Shown one piece after another: positions 1-8,733 of a DNA stretch of 64,000 bases (within the stretch, counting starts at the first letter, position 1; each line of letters starts with the position of its first letter). The position numbers were made by a program, and so were the translations under genes. This stretch comes from Robiginitomaculum sp. (lineage in GTDB: Bacteria > Pseudomonadota > Alphaproteobacteria > Caulobacterales > Maricaulaceae): contig NVXK01000002.1 in the NCBI GenBank assembly GCA_002733905.1, forward strand, positions 71,751 to 135,750. Reading direction: 5' to 3'. The notes beneath the pieces were generated by a model. It saw only the letters and a list, made by a program, of their open reading frames with translations. It searched no databases and had not been told where the DNA came from.

Positions 1-39
1 ATCTGTTTTATTCACATCGATTAAGGTTGCAAGCTTCAT
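1..39 (-). CDS. Start of an unidentified protein, cut by the window edge
   Basis: Only the first 13 codons are present, read leftward from an ATG at 37-39 (MKLATLIDVNKTD). A GGAGA ribosome-binding site lies about 5 nt upstream of the ATG, and the frame is open to the window edge. The opening residues resemble the N terminus of some fumarylacetoacetate-hydrolase-family enzymes, which would suit a catabolic neighbourhood, but 13 residues cannot identify a family. It is divergent from the dehydrogenase gene at 225, so 40-224 should hold two back-to-back promoters. Confidence 0.45.
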   Translation of the reverse strand, partial: MKLATLIDVNKTD

Positions 40-224
40 ATTATCTCCAATATTTCACATATTCTATCACTCCAAAATAAATGCGGAAAAGGCATAGCCT
101 CAATAGGAAGTCTCCACAGGATGAATTTGAAACCTCCGTGATTACCGATGTAGTGAATACCGAAGCTAGCCTTACGGACTGCTCGCGTGATTTAATATAA
201 TATAGTTCCACTGGAGAGATTATC

Positions 225-1556
225 ATGGCCAAATGGCTGAAGCGCGGGGCGACCGCGCAAACGAAAAAAGATCAAGACCGCAAAGTACGTGATATCGTAG
301 AATCCACCCTCGACGATATTGAACAACGTGGAGATGTTGCGGTACGTGAACTGTCCATCAAATTCGACAATTGGGATAGAGACAGCTATCGCCTCAGCGA
401 CCGTGAAATCCAAGATGCCATCGATAGTTTAACCGCACAAAACTTGAAAGACATCGAGTTCGCCCAAACCCAAGTTCGTAATTTCGCACAAATTCAACGC
501 GCGTCCATGACCGATGTTGAGGTTGAGACCTTACCCGGCGTAATTCTCGGCCATAAAAACTTGCCTGTAAACGCCGCAGGGTGTTACGTTCCCGGTGGTA
601 AATATCCATTACTGGCATCAGCACATATGTCTGTAATAACCGCCAAAGTTGCTGGTGTGCCCCGCATTGTGACATGTGCCCCACCTTTTAACGGCAAACC
701 TGCACCTGCGATTGTTGCGGCGCAAGCCATGGCTGGCGCCGACGAAATTTACGCGCTGGGCGGCATTCAAGCCATCGGCGCAATGGCACTGGGGACGGAA
801 ACGATTGCCCCTGTTGACATGCTCGTTGGCCCTGGCAATGCTTTTGTGGCCGAAGCCAAACGGCAATTGTTTGGCCGTGTCGGGATTGATCTGTTTGCAG
901 GCCCTACCGAGACCATGGTGATTGCCGACGAAACCGTTGACGGCGAAATTTGCGCGACTGACCTGCTAGGTCAAGCCGAGCATGGCCCTGATAGCCCATG
1001 TGTTTTGATCACCACATCCGAAGCCTTGGCCAAAGACACTATGGCCGAGATTGAACGCTTGCTCAAAATCCTGCCTACAGCCGAATATGCACGCAAAGCT
1101 TGGGATACATTTGGTGAAGTGATTGTCTGCGAAGACGAAGACGAAATGATCAAAGTCGCCGACGAAATTGCCTCTGAACATGTTCAGGTCATGACCAAAA
1201 ATCCAGATTACTTCCTTGAAAATATGAGCAATTACGGCGCGCTCTTTTTGGGGCCACGTACGAATGTAGCTTATGGCGACAAAACCATTGGCACAAACCA
1301 TACGCTACCTACCAAGAAAGCTTGCCGTTATACGGGCGGACTTTGGGTGGGTAAATTCCTAAAGACGTGCACCTACCAAAGAATTACAACTGACGAAGCC
1401 ACCACGTTAATCGGTGAATATTGTTCGCGCCTATGCGCCCTCGAAGGGTTTGCAGGACACGGAGAACAGGCCAATATTCGTGTGCGTCGTTACGGCAAGC
1501 GCAATGTGCCCTATGCTGGTGTCGCCACACCTAGCGAGTTTACGAAAGCCGACTAA
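225..1556 (+). CDS. Histidinol-dehydrogenase-family alcohol dehydrogenase, HpsN-like
   Basis: This 443-aa protein belongs to the HisD fold, an NAD- and zinc-dependent four-electron alcohol oxidase. Visible family residues are Gln250 and His253 ([11 protein letters not shown]), the Glu318-His319 catalytic pair (ASEHVQV), Asp352 (GDKTIGTNH) and a C-terminal His412. The C-terminal part ([19 protein letters not shown]) resembles the HpsN/sulfopropanediol-dehydrogenase branch more than biosynthetic HisD, and no histidine genes are nearby. I therefore infer a catabolic role: oxidation of a small primary alcohol to an acid, substrate unknown. The start follows a GGAGAG site. It is the first gene of a + strand row with an SDR 4 nt downstream, then a hydrolase and a VOC protein. 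Confidence 0.82.
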   Translation: MAKWLKRGATAQTKKDQDRKVRDIVESTLDDIEQRGDVAVRELSIKFDNWDRDSYRLSDREIQDAIDSLTAQNLKDIEFAQTQVRNFAQIQRASMTDVEVETLPGVILGHKNLPVNAAGCYVPGGKYPLLASAHMSVITAKVAGVPRIVTCAPPFNGKPAPAIVAAQAMAGADEIYALGGIQAIGAMALGTETIAPVDMLVGPGNAFVAEAKRQLFGRVGIDLFAGPTETMVIADETVDGEICATDLLGQAEHGPDSPCVLITTSEALAKDTMAEIERLLKILPTAEYARKAWDTFGEVIVCEDEDEMIKVADEIASEHVQVMTKNPDYFLENMSNYGALFLGPRTNVAYGDKTIGTNHTLPTKKACRYTGGLWVGKFLKTCTYQRITTDEATTLIGEYCSRLCALEGFAGHGEQANIRVRRYGKRNVPYAGVATPSEFTKAD

Positions 1557-1560
1557 AACC

Positions 1561-2328
1561 ATGACGATTTTACCCGATATCCCCAGTTTTCGCCTTGATG
1601 GTCGCCGTGCTTTGGTGAGCGGAGCGGGACGAGGTATCGGGCTTGGTTGCGCCTATGCGTTGGCTCATGCAGGCGCACACGTCACCTTGGCGGCACGTTC
1701 CGAAGGCGAGATTAAAGCGGCTAGCGAAGCGATAGCCGACCAAGGTCTCAAAGCCACATATCAGGTTTTGGATGTATCTGACCTGGAGGCTGTTCGGGCC
1801 GTTTTTAAGGCGGCGGTTCCGTTTGACATTCTCGTCAATAATGCAGGAACCAATCGCCCTAAGCCGATGCAAGATGTGAGTGAAGATGATTTTGACGCGG
1901 TGATGAACCTCAATGTTAAATCAGCCTTTTTTGTCGCGCAAAGTTTCGCGCAAAACTTGATCACCCATAAAAAATCAGGCTCCATGATCCATATTGGCTC
2001 ACAAATGGGGCATGTAGGCGGTATTAACCGTTCATTGTATTGCGCCTCTAAATGGGGTATGGAAGGCATGAATAAAGCCTTCGCACTTGATTTAGCAGGC
2101 CACGGTATTCGTTCAAACACTATCGCACCGACCTTTATCGAAACCCCTTTAACAAAACCTTTTTTCGAGGATGAAGATTTTTTAAAGTCTGTTCTTTCCA
2201 AAATAAAAATTGGTCGCCTTGGTCAAGTGAGTGATCTATTGGGCGCCGTGGTTTTTTTAGCTGGTGATGCTTCTGCCCTGATGACAGGGACAAGCATGAT
2301 CATTGACGGCGGCTGGACGGCTGATTAA
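1561..2328 (+). CDS. Short-chain dehydrogenase/reductase (SDR)
   Basis: Classical SDR of 255 aa when started at the ATG at 1561, 4 nt after the preceding stop; the reading frame is open further upstream but that part lies inside the previous gene. Residues 21-27 (GAGRGIG) bind the dinucleotide, NNAG follows at about 90, and the active site has Ser in HIGSQMG and the YxxxK pair in YCASK. The C terminus has the usual TGTSMIIDGGWTAD ending. It probably oxidises a secondary alcohol or reduces a ketone (NAD(P)(H)). Tight spacing to the HisD-family gene suggests consecutive oxidation steps in one pathway; the substrate cannot be read from sequence. Confidence 0.85.
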   Translation: MTILPDIPSFRLDGRRALVSGAGRGIGLGCAYALAHAGAHVTLAARSEGEIKAASEAIADQGLKATYQVLDVSDLEAVRAVFKAAVPFDILVNNAGTNRPKPMQDVSEDDFDAVMNLNVKSAFFVAQSFAQNLITHKKSGSMIHIGSQMGHVGGINRSLYCASKWGMEGMNKAFALDLAGHGIRSNTIAPTFIETPLTKPFFEDEDFLKSVLSKIKIGRLGQVSDLLGAVVFLAGDASALMTGTSMIIDGGWTAD

Positions 2329-2345
2329 CAATAAAAGGAATTCTT

Positions 2346-3494
2346 ATGTTTGAACCATTTGAAAATAATTATATCTGGAATCTACAGACAAATTTAGCAC
2401 TTATCTGTGGCGGCAATCACGGCGAGATCGATATTGCCAATCGCCCCTTACTTGAGGCCGCTAAAAATGGTGGAGATGCAGGTACCGCTGTTTTATTTGA
2501 CAGTTGGGTTGCGGTTGCCGATCAAGTGACCAAAAATGCCGAGAAGGATGAAGCCCAAGGATATTTATTATCCGCAGGCACTAAATATGCGCGTGCTTCT
2601 GGATATTATTTATCAGCAGAACGTATGCAATCTCGCGATTATGCACCGCGTTGGGCAGCCTATGATAAAGGGCTAGAGCTATACCGCAAAGCTGTAAAAC
2701 TACGTGGCCTGCACATCGAATTTGTTGAAATTCCTTATGAAGGTTCAAGCTATCCTGCTTTGTTTGTCCATGACGGCTCTGGTATTAAACGTCCTGCCCT
2801 TGTCTCCTGTAATGGGTTGGACAGTATGAAAGAACAAGTCAATATGGCAGGCCACGGCGAAAGCAATTTAGAACGTGGGATGTACACATTATTTCTTGAC
2901 CAACCTGGTACAGGCGAAGCTTTACGAAAACGCGGCCTGACTGCTGTTCACGTCACAGAACGTTGGGCGACACCTGCCTATGAATATTTGGCGGCCCGCC
3001 CAGAAGTTGACGAAACTAAGATCGGTATGTTCGGTCTTTCCCTTGGTGGTTATTACGCGCCCCGCGCCGCCGCCAATGAACCCCGTTTTGCCTTGTGCGC
3101 CGTGATGGGGGCAAATCATTTATGGGGACAACGCCAGTTTGAACGCCAAGAGAGCGAAGGCGAAAACCCTGTGCCACATTATTGGGATCACGTCATGTGG
3201 GTTTGGGGCAAAGATAATATGGAAGACTTTATGGCCTATATGCCTGAGGTAACACTCGACGGTCAAATCGAGAAAATCAAAATGCCTTTCTTGGTAACAC
3301 ACGGCATAGGCGATCGTCAGATACCAGTTCACAATGCCCATCGTTCTTATGACCAAGCCGTCAATAGCTCTGAACGCCATCTTCGTATATTTACCAAAGA
3401 AGACATGGAAGTTGAGCATTGCGGCGCCGATAACGGTACGGCCATGCGCGATTATATCGCTGATTGGTGCGCCGAAATTTTTGCAAAAATGTAG
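2346..3494 (+). CDS. Alpha/beta hydrolase, possible C-C bond or ester hydrolase
   Basis: A 382-aa cytoplasmic alpha/beta hydrolase, with the start supported by AAGGA 6 nt upstream. The nucleophile elbow is GLSLGG near residue 232, and a late HG...D stretch (VTHGIGDRQIPVHNA) and a C-terminal His (VEHCGADN) could complete the triad. The roughly 120-residue helical N-terminal part before the hydrolase core recalls the family that includes 2,6-dihydroxypseudooxynicotine hydrolase and FrsA-like esterases, some of which cleave C-C bonds next to ketones. With an SDR just upstream, cleavage of a beta-diketone-like product is a reasonable guess, but plain esterase activity is not excluded. Confidence 0.75.
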   Translation: MFEPFENNYIWNLQTNLALICGGNHGEIDIANRPLLEAAKNGGDAGTAVLFDSWVAVADQVTKNAEKDEAQGYLLSAGTKYARASGYYLSAERMQSRDYAPRWAAYDKGLELYRKAVKLRGLHIEFVEIPYEGSSYPALFVHDGSGIKRPALVSCNGLDSMKEQVNMAGHGESNLERGMYTLFLDQPGTGEALRKRGLTAVHVTERWATPAYEYLAARPEVDETKIGMFGLSLGGYYAPRAAANEPRFALCAVMGANHLWGQRQFERQESEGENPVPHYWDHVMWVWGKDNMEDFMAYMPEVTLDGQIEKIKMPFLVTHGIGDRQIPVHNAHRSYDQAVNSSERHLRIFTKEDMEVEHCGADNGTAMRDYIADWCAEIFAKM

Positions 3495-3510
3495 GGATGT
3501 AAATCTAACA

Positions 3511-3927
3511 ATGACCAACACACCCAATTTCATATTTCATCATGGGGGCGTTTCTGTCCCTGATCTAGAGCAAGCTATTACATGGTACGGCCATGTTTTA
3601 GGCTTTGAGTTAGAGCGAAAGTTTTTTATCGAACAAGCTAATGCCAAAGCAGCAATGGTACGTCGCGGCGATTTACGATTTGAAATATTTGAAGTGGCAG
3701 GGGCAGCCCCCCTGCCCGATGATCGTCGTCATCCCCCCAAGGACATCAAAACCCACGGCAATAAACATGTCGCCTTTCGAGTCGAAAGTGTAGATGCATT
3801 TATCAAAATTGTAGAGGCAAAAGGGGCCGACGTGGCCTTTGTGGTAGAAGAAGACTTTGGTAAGGGCTGTTTTATTCGCGACTGTGCGGGAAATTTGATC
3901 GAATTCATCGAAGACAATCGCCCATAA
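3511..3927 (+). CDS. VOC (glyoxalase/bleomycin-resistance fold) protein
   Basis: Single-domain VOC protein of 138 aa, started at the ATG at 3511 (MTNTPNFIFHHGG); an open frame upstream overlaps the hydrolase gene and is rejected as coding. Metal-ligand candidates are the early His pair (FHHGGVSV), His in NKHVAF and the terminal Glu in NLIEFIE, the usual layout for a lyase, isomerase or dioxygenase of this fold. It is last in the row and is followed by a strong hairpin terminator. Function in the pathway is unknown; one domain is too short for a typical two-domain extradiol dioxygenase. Confidence 0.8.
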   Translation: MTNTPNFIFHHGGVSVPDLEQAITWYGHVLGFELERKFFIEQANAKAAMVRRGDLRFEIFEVAGAAPLPDDRRHPPKDIKTHGNKHVAFRVESVDAFIKIVEAKGADVAFVVEEDFGKGCFIRDCAGNLIEFIEDNRP

Positions 3928-3977
3928 CAATTAGTTTAAACGACGACAAATGATATTGTTTCAATGTCATAAACATA

Positions 3978-4010
3978 AAAAAGGCAATCACTCACAGTGA
4001 TTGCCTTTTT
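3978..4010. terminator. Bidirectional intrinsic terminator
   Basis: A perfect 14-bp inverted repeat (AAAAAGGCAATCAC / GTGATTGCCTTTTT) with a 5-nt loop lies between two convergent genes. It carries T-runs in both directions, so it should end transcripts from both the + strand cassette and the - strand cassette. Confidence 0.88.
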
Positions 4011-4035
4011 CTTTATTTGTAAAAAACTTCTTCGC

Positions 4036-4284
4036 CTAATCATCAAGTTTTGTCGAAGGGCGAAATAAGAGCGTCACCAAAAACAATAGAGTTTTAAAGT
4101 CCATGACCTTAAATGCCGCCCGTGCTTCTTGCGGGGTTAGGCGCGCTTTCATTGGCATCGCACCAAAAATTTTACCCGTAATCAATAAATCATGCCCATC
4201 TTTTTCCAATTTACGAACGGTCATCAGCTCATTGTTTTGACCGTCATAAATTTTCATGACATTTTTATTTGATTTCTTCGCCAT
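4036..4284 (-). CDS. Small hypothetical protein, coupled to the FAD oxidoreductase
   Basis: An 82-aa protein I do not recognise. It starts in a TAATG overlap with the stop of the FAD oxidoreductase gene, so translation is probably coupled. The first half is basic and hydrophilic (MAKKSNKNVMKIYDGQN); the second half ends in one short hydrophobic stretch (FKTLLFLVTLLFRP) that could be a membrane anchor. TPQEARAAFKVM is a plausible amphipathic helix. Its conserved-looking operon position suggests an accessory or membrane-tethering role for the oxidoreductase, but this is inference only. Confidence 0.65.
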   Translation of the reverse strand: MAKKSNKNVMKIYDGQNNELMTVRKLEKDGHDLLITGKIFGAMPMKARLTPQEARAAFKVMDFKTLLFLVTLLFRPSTKLDD

Positions 4285-5873
4285 TATACAGCCCTCCCCA
4301 TAACCTTATCATAATCAATGTCTAGATCATCCATCATTTGAATCGCCGTTGCGCGCCCTGCGCCAAACACACCGCCGCCCGGATGCATGAACGGGCCAAC
4401 CAAATACAGCCCCTCTACACCTGGTACCGTAAATGACCCCAGATCAGGTGTCGGACGATGGCCAACGCTTTGGTACATAAACGGCGCACACCCATGAATA
4501 TCACCGCCAATAAAACTATTGGGGCTATCGCGTTCATGATCGAGCGGTGAACGTACCAAACGAGCCAAAATATTATCATCGGTAAGGTTGGTGTAAAACT
4601 TACGGTAATATTCCAAGGAGACATCGGCCATTTCTTCTTTGACATCATCCCAAGCCTGTGGGCCTCCGTCATGCAAATTATAGGGCGCGAAAGTCACACC
4701 ATAGAAAATGCCAGCACCTTCAGGCGCACGACTTGGATCATTATGTGCATTATCACCACCTGCAATGAGGCGACGTGGCGGCACAACCCCACGGCGAAGG
4801 TGATCATAATCCAGCATCATTTCGCGGACTGTATCGCATGACATGAGTTCTATCATCACAGCTTTTTGAGCCTCTGGCCCTGCTTTTAGGATAGCTCGTT
4901 CTTTTAACGCCATATGGGTTAACAAGATCGAGAACGTAGACAGAGTAACATTTTCAGCCCGTTCTAACACAGGTTCGGATACGCCATCGACAAAATTACG
5001 CAAGACATGAGGATGGATAGCGCCGATCACGCCGTCTTTAGCCATAAATTGTTCCCCGTCAACAAGCTCTAATCCGACAGCTTTGCCGCCAGATGTAATT
5101 ACTTTGGAGACTTCGGCGTTACAGCGGACTTCGCCGCCATAATACTCAATACAGCGGATCAAACTCTCGGATAGTTTTCCAGAGCCCCCGACAGGTTGCG
5201 ACACACCATAGGTATGAATAATACCCGGCATTAAAAACGCGCCCATGCCCGTACCAAGTTCGTCTGGCATTTGTAAATTTTCAGTCACCAAGCGGACAAT
5301 ATGGATTTTGAGCAAATCACTTTCGAAATATCTATCGACCACATCCATCGCAGAACGCGACATGACATCCATCAAAAAACGACCTTCTTCGGACTGGTCC
5401 ATCATGGCCATAAATGCGCCCATTGGAAATGGCGGTTGATATAATCCCGCCATAAACATTGGTAATACAGATTGGCTCGTTTTAACAAATTTACGGTAAG
5501 CCTCAGCATCTTTGGGGGAAAACTTTGCAATGCCTTCGCAGGTTTTATCCAAATCTTTATAGGTAAAAATCGTGCGCCCATCATCAAAAATTGTCACATG
5601 CGGCATTTCAGGGTAATTATATTCTAAGCCAAATTTTGAGATCAACCCCAGTTCGTCCTCGCGGATCATTGGATTGCCTTGGATCATGATATGAACATTG
5701 GAATGTTCATCATGATGGTAGCCGGGCAAGGTCAGCTCTCGCGTAGAGACACCACCACCAGCATGGGGTTTGCGTTCAAGCACGATAACTTTTTTTCCAG
5801 CCTTGGCCATATAAGCAGCGGCGACTAAGCCATTATGTCCCGCGCCAAGCGCGACAATATCGTAGTTACTCAT
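4284..5873 (-). CDS. FAD-dependent oxidoreductase of the phytoene-dehydrogenase-like family
   Basis: This 529-aa protein opens with a dinucleotide-binding fold (GAGHNGL, residues 10-16, then VIVLERKPHAGGG) and ends with GLYLVGPFMHPGGGVFGAGRATA, the FAD-contacting C-terminal motif of phytoene desaturase and amine-oxidase relatives. These enzymes desaturate or isomerise C-C bonds. No other carotenoid gene is near, so a role in degrading a cyclic or unsaturated substrate is more likely than pigment synthesis. The start has AGGAG upstream. Only 1 nt separates it from the upstream SDR, and it overlaps the downstream 82-aa gene by 1 nt, giving a tight three-gene operon. Confidence 0.85.
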   Translation of the reverse strand: MSNYDIVALGAGHNGLVAAAYMAKAGKKVIVLERKPHAGGGVSTRELTLPGYHHDEHSNVHIMIQGNPMIREDELGLISKFGLEYNYPEMPHVTIFDDGRTIFTYKDLDKTCEGIAKFSPKDAEAYRKFVKTSQSVLPMFMAGLYQPPFPMGAFMAMMDQSEEGRFLMDVMSRSAMDVVDRYFESDLLKIHIVRLVTENLQMPDELGTGMGAFLMPGIIHTYGVSQPVGGSGKLSESLIRCIEYYGGEVRCNAEVSKVITSGGKAVGLELVDGEQFMAKDGVIGAIHPHVLRNFVDGVSEPVLERAENVTLSTFSILLTHMALKERAILKAGPEAQKAVMIELMSCDTVREMMLDYDHLRRGVVPPRRLIAGGDNAHNDPSRAPEGAGIFYGVTFAPYNLHDGGPQAWDDVKEEMADVSLEYYRKFYTNLTDDNILARLVRSPLDHERDSPNSFIGGDIHGCAPFMYQSVGHRPTPDLGSFTVPGVEGLYLVGPFMHPGGGVFGAGRATAIQMMDDLDIDYDKVMGRAV

Positions 5874-5874
5874 C

Positions 5875-6693
5875 TTATTCTCCTTCGTGTATCATAGCAT
5901 GAAAAGGGCCAAAGCCAGGTGCGTGACTGGCGAGGCCGCCGTCACAGACAATCGTTTGCCCTGTAATATTACGCGCCGCATCCGACGCGATAAATGCAAT
6001 GGTTTGCGCGATGTCTTCAGGCGATCCCAATTCATCGCGCAGGGTTTCGTCTTCGACCATTTTGCGGATATGGGCTGGGAAAGCCTCTTTTAAAGCGGGT
6101 GTCATTGTCATACCCGGCGCGACCGCATTAACCCGAACGCCCTTGCGTCCATGTGAAGCTGCCATTGATTTTGTGAGTTGTATCAAGGCCGCCTTGGACG
6201 CACTATAAGCAGCTTGGATGATATGACCTTGTAGAGCAAGATTAGATACGGTGTTGATAATATTACCTTTTGTGGCGACCAAATGCGGTAAAGCAGCACG
6301 TGAAGCAATCATAGCGCCGCGCACATTCACAGCAAAACTTTTGTCCCATACCCATGTTAGCATGGTCTCTACATCCATATCTTTCCCAGCCATATCAGGC
6401 GACAAAGCGGCAGCATTATTATTGAGTACGTCAATGCGACCAAAATGATTATAGGCAGTTTCAACCATAGCATTGATTTGATCTTCAATTTCGAGATCAA
6501 CGGCGATCGCAATAGCTTTCGCACCCTTTTTACACAATTGATCTGCTAATTCCTCAGCACGTTGTTTATCAATATCAACAACAACGCCGTTCGCGCCACG
6601 GGCGCAAACCAGCTCTAAAGTTTTGGCGCCAATACCGCCAGCACCGCCAGTGACAATAACGGTTTTCCCTTGCATCGATAATGCTTGATACAT
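5875..6693 (-). CDS. Short-chain dehydrogenase/reductase (SDR)
   Basis: Classical SDR of 272 aa. I chose the ATG at 6693 because AGGAGG sits about 8 nt before it; the ATG two codons upstream is almost on top of the site, and a longer open frame has no signal. Visible motifs are GGAGGIG for cofactor binding, YSASK as the active site and TGQTIVCDGGLASHAPG near the end. The usual NNAG appears as NNNAA, a tolerated variant. First gene of the - strand operon with the FAD oxidoreductase. It is divergent from the HxlR-type regulator, which may control it. Confidence 0.85.
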   Translation of the reverse strand: MYQALSMQGKTVIVTGGAGGIGAKTLELVCARGANGVVVDIDKQRAEELADQLCKKGAKAIAIAVDLEIEDQINAMVETAYNHFGRIDVLNNNAAALSPDMAGKDMDVETMLTWVWDKSFAVNVRGAMIASRAALPHLVATKGNIINTVSNLALQGHIIQAAYSASKAALIQLTKSMAASHGRKGVRVNAVAPGMTMTPALKEAFPAHIRKMVEDETLRDELGSPEDIAQTIAFIASDAARNITGQTIVCDGGLASHAPGFGPFHAMIHEGE

Positions 6694-6821
6694 TTGCATC
6701 CCCTCCTTTTTATTTATTTTCCATCTTAGTGCAGATATCAAACCTGTGAAGACGGAACTTTTTTGTGCCCTACATTTTATATTTCTGCTGACACCATCCC
6801 ATTTGTTTGTTAGTCATTGAT

Positions 6822-7310
6822 ATGTCCAGACAAGCTGCCCCCGATCTAAGTAATATTGAAAATCGATTAAATCGATTGCGTCAAATTCTGCCCCCAGCCA
6901 GCTATAATGCCATTCATCAATTAGCCCTCGATATGTCGGCCTATGGCGCGGATAAATCTGATCCGATTCGAGAACTTATGGCTTTGTTGGGCGACAAGTG
7001 GACGACCTTAATTCTCCTCGTTTTATACAGTGGCAAGTTTGGCTCTTCAGACCTTAAAAAAACCATCACAATTCTAGCGGCGGAAGATAAAATTTCGCGT
7101 CGTATGTTGACCGTTAAACTTCGCTCCCTAGAACGCAATGGCATGGTGTTACGTACAACGAGCGCGGACATTCCCCCACGGGTTGACTATGAATTGACCT
7201 CTCTTGGCCAAAGTTTTACAAAAAAAGCACATCAAACTATTTTGTGGATTAGAGAGCATTTTGAAGCAATTTCTAAAGCCCGCAAGCAATTCGATCTATC
7301 CGATGATTAA
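6822..7310 (+). CDS. HxlR-type winged-helix transcription regulator
   Basis: From the ATG at 6822 this is 162 aa; a TTG five codons earlier is possible and no clear ribosome-binding site decides. The middle (LMALLGDKWTTLILLVLYSGK, about residues 47-67) is the opening helix of HxlR-family winged-helix domains, followed by ISRRMLTVKLRSLERNGMV, the recognition helix and wing region. HxlR regulators usually sense small metabolites or redox state. Its divergent position from the SDR/FAD-oxidoreductase operon makes that operon the likely target. The stop overlaps that of the convergent epimerase gene by 3-4 nt. Confidence 0.8.
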   Translation: MSRQAAPDLSNIENRLNRLRQILPPASYNAIHQLALDMSAYGADKSDPIRELMALLGDKWTTLILLVLYSGKFGSSDLKKTITILAAEDKISRRMLTVKLRSLERNGMVLRTTSADIPPRVDYELTSLGQSFTKKAHQTILWIREHFEAISKARKQFDLSDD

Positions 7311-8260
7311 TCAATCATTTGGTAGGCATTTTTGACTAAATTATTGACATCACCGTCATGAAGAAACCCTGACGCATCTGCCGCTTTCGTTGATAATGGC
7401 GGATGAGCGCCAAATGCCTGTTCTAATTTGACATCAGGATCATATGTTAGCAATGACGTATCCGCCCCGCAATATTTTGCACACGCCTGTGCCAAGTCCC
7501 CCATTGACACACGCAAAGCAGGTAAGGTAACGACACGGGTTTCTGGCATTTTTTCTCCGTCCACCTCTAGGGCGTGTAAAAGATTTTGAACACATTGACG
7601 TATTGACATCACCCATAATTGCGCCTTCTCTGAGACAGGAATAGTCATTTCATCACCTTGTTTCAGCGCGTAAAATATATCGCTCATGAAAGCCGACTTC
7701 ATACCAATTGCGCCAGCAGGCCTCGCAATAATCCCTGGCAAACGTACACTCACAGCATCAATTTCTTGACGACGTGTCATCGTCGCCAAAGCGACCTCCA
7801 TCATTAGTTTGTGCATGCCATATACTAGTTTTGGTCGCAACGGCGTTTGGTCATCAACCCCTTGCACGGGTAAAGGGTCACCAAAAACGGCAATCGTCGA
7901 AGAGAAGACAAAACGAGTTTTATTATTATGAGCAGATGCCAGCTTAATCAAATTAAGGCTAGCCGCCAAATTCAAATCAAACGATAGATCAGGGTTTCCC
8001 TCTGCTGCACCGCCTGGAACGGCGGCCAAATGCACGACTTTAATCGAGCCCTGGTCAGACAGACTCGCGAACAAATCAAACATAGACTTTTCGTTTGTGA
8101 GGTCGATTTCAACACAGTTCAAATTTGCGTTGTCCTGATCTAAATCAGTTATGCTGCTTAAATTACGGTCAATGGCGATCACCTTATCTCCGCGTGATAA
8201 AAGTTGTCGTACCAATTCAGCTCCGACAAATCCACCTGCCCCCGTTATTAATATCGTCAT
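7307..8260 (-). CDS. NAD-dependent epimerase/dehydratase family protein, DenD-like
   Basis: An extended SDR of 317 aa with an N-terminal GAGGFVG motif (residues 7-13), an acidic residue ending strand 2 (VIAIDRN) and YxxxK in YGMHK at about 150. The overall order resembles D-erythronate dehydrogenase (DenD), which oxidises a sugar acid C2 hydroxyl, but the kinase and isomerase partners of that pathway are absent here. GAGGG-like sequence before the ATG supports the start. It may belong to the neighbouring unnamed pathway as a hydroxy-acid dehydrogenase. The DenD assignment is family resemblance only. Confidence 0.75.
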   Translation of the reverse strand: MTILITGAGGFVGAELVRQLLSRGDKVIAIDRNLSSITDLDQDNANLNCVEIDLTNEKSMFDLFASLSDQGSIKVVHLAAVPGGAAEGNPDLSFDLNLAASLNLIKLASAHNNKTRFVFSSTIAVFGDPLPVQGVDDQTPLRPKLVYGMHKLMMEVALATMTRRQEIDAVSVRLPGIIARPAGAIGMKSAFMSDIFYALKQGDEMTIPVSEKAQLWVMSIRQCVQNLLHALEVDGEKMPETRVVTLPALRVSMGDLAQACAKYCGADTSLLTYDPDVKLEQAFGAHPPLSTKAADASGFLHDGDVNNLVKNAYQMID

Positions 8261-8421
8261 GGCAACCCTCGCTTTATACGCTAATTATTTGTGATGATTT
8301 TACAGATATAATGAAAACTCCAAAAACTTTTTCATCGATAGGTGAGCATTACACAACCGATTTGACTCTTAAAAGCTTGCCCCTACCCTTGTATTTTGGC
8401 CCTAATGTTTTGGAGATTAAA

Positions 8422-8733
8422 ATGACCGATCAAAATATATTTGAAATTGCTCATATAGATATTGGCCACAATAATGCCAAAGATTTTGAAGCCGCAGTAG
8501 CAAAAGCTCGTCCCTTGTTTCAACGTGCTAAAGGCTGTGTGTCTATGCGCCTTATTCGCCAATTAGAAACACCGTCACAGTATATTTTATTGGTTGGTTG
8601 GAAAACACTGGACAATCACATGGTTGATTTTCGTGAGAGCCAAGATTTTCAATCTTGGAGAGCATTGGTCGGTGGTTTTTTCCACACCAAACCCACTGTC
8701 TATCATACTCAAAGTGTAACCGAGATTTTTTGA
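8422..8733 (+). CDS. ABM-domain (dimeric ferredoxin-like) protein
   Basis: 103 aa from the ATG at 8422, preceded by TTGGAG; the longer open frame upstream overlaps the divergent epimerase gene and its promoter and is not used. The sequence has the antibiotic-biosynthesis-monooxygenase look: a beta strand, an alanine-rich helix (DFEAAVAKARPLFQRAKGC), a second strand pair (YILLVGWKTLDNH) and an FQSWRALVGGFF helix. Members are small heme-independent monooxygenases or binding proteins. It stands alone, divergent from the epimerase gene. Confidence 0.72.
   Translation: MTDQNIFEIAHIDIGHNNAKDFEAAVAKARPLFQRAKGCVSMRLIRQLETPSQYILLVGWKTLDNHMVDFRESQDFQSWRALVGGFFHTKPTVYHTQSVTEIF

Noticed and set aside
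225-1556. Biosynthetic histidinol dehydrogenase (hisD)
   Set aside because: No other his genes, catabolic neighbours, and a C-terminal region of the HpsN-like branch.
4284-5873. Carotenoid biosynthesis gene (phytoene desaturase)
   Set aside because: No crtB, crtE or cyclase nearby, and the operon contains SDR and small-protein genes; catabolic use fits better.
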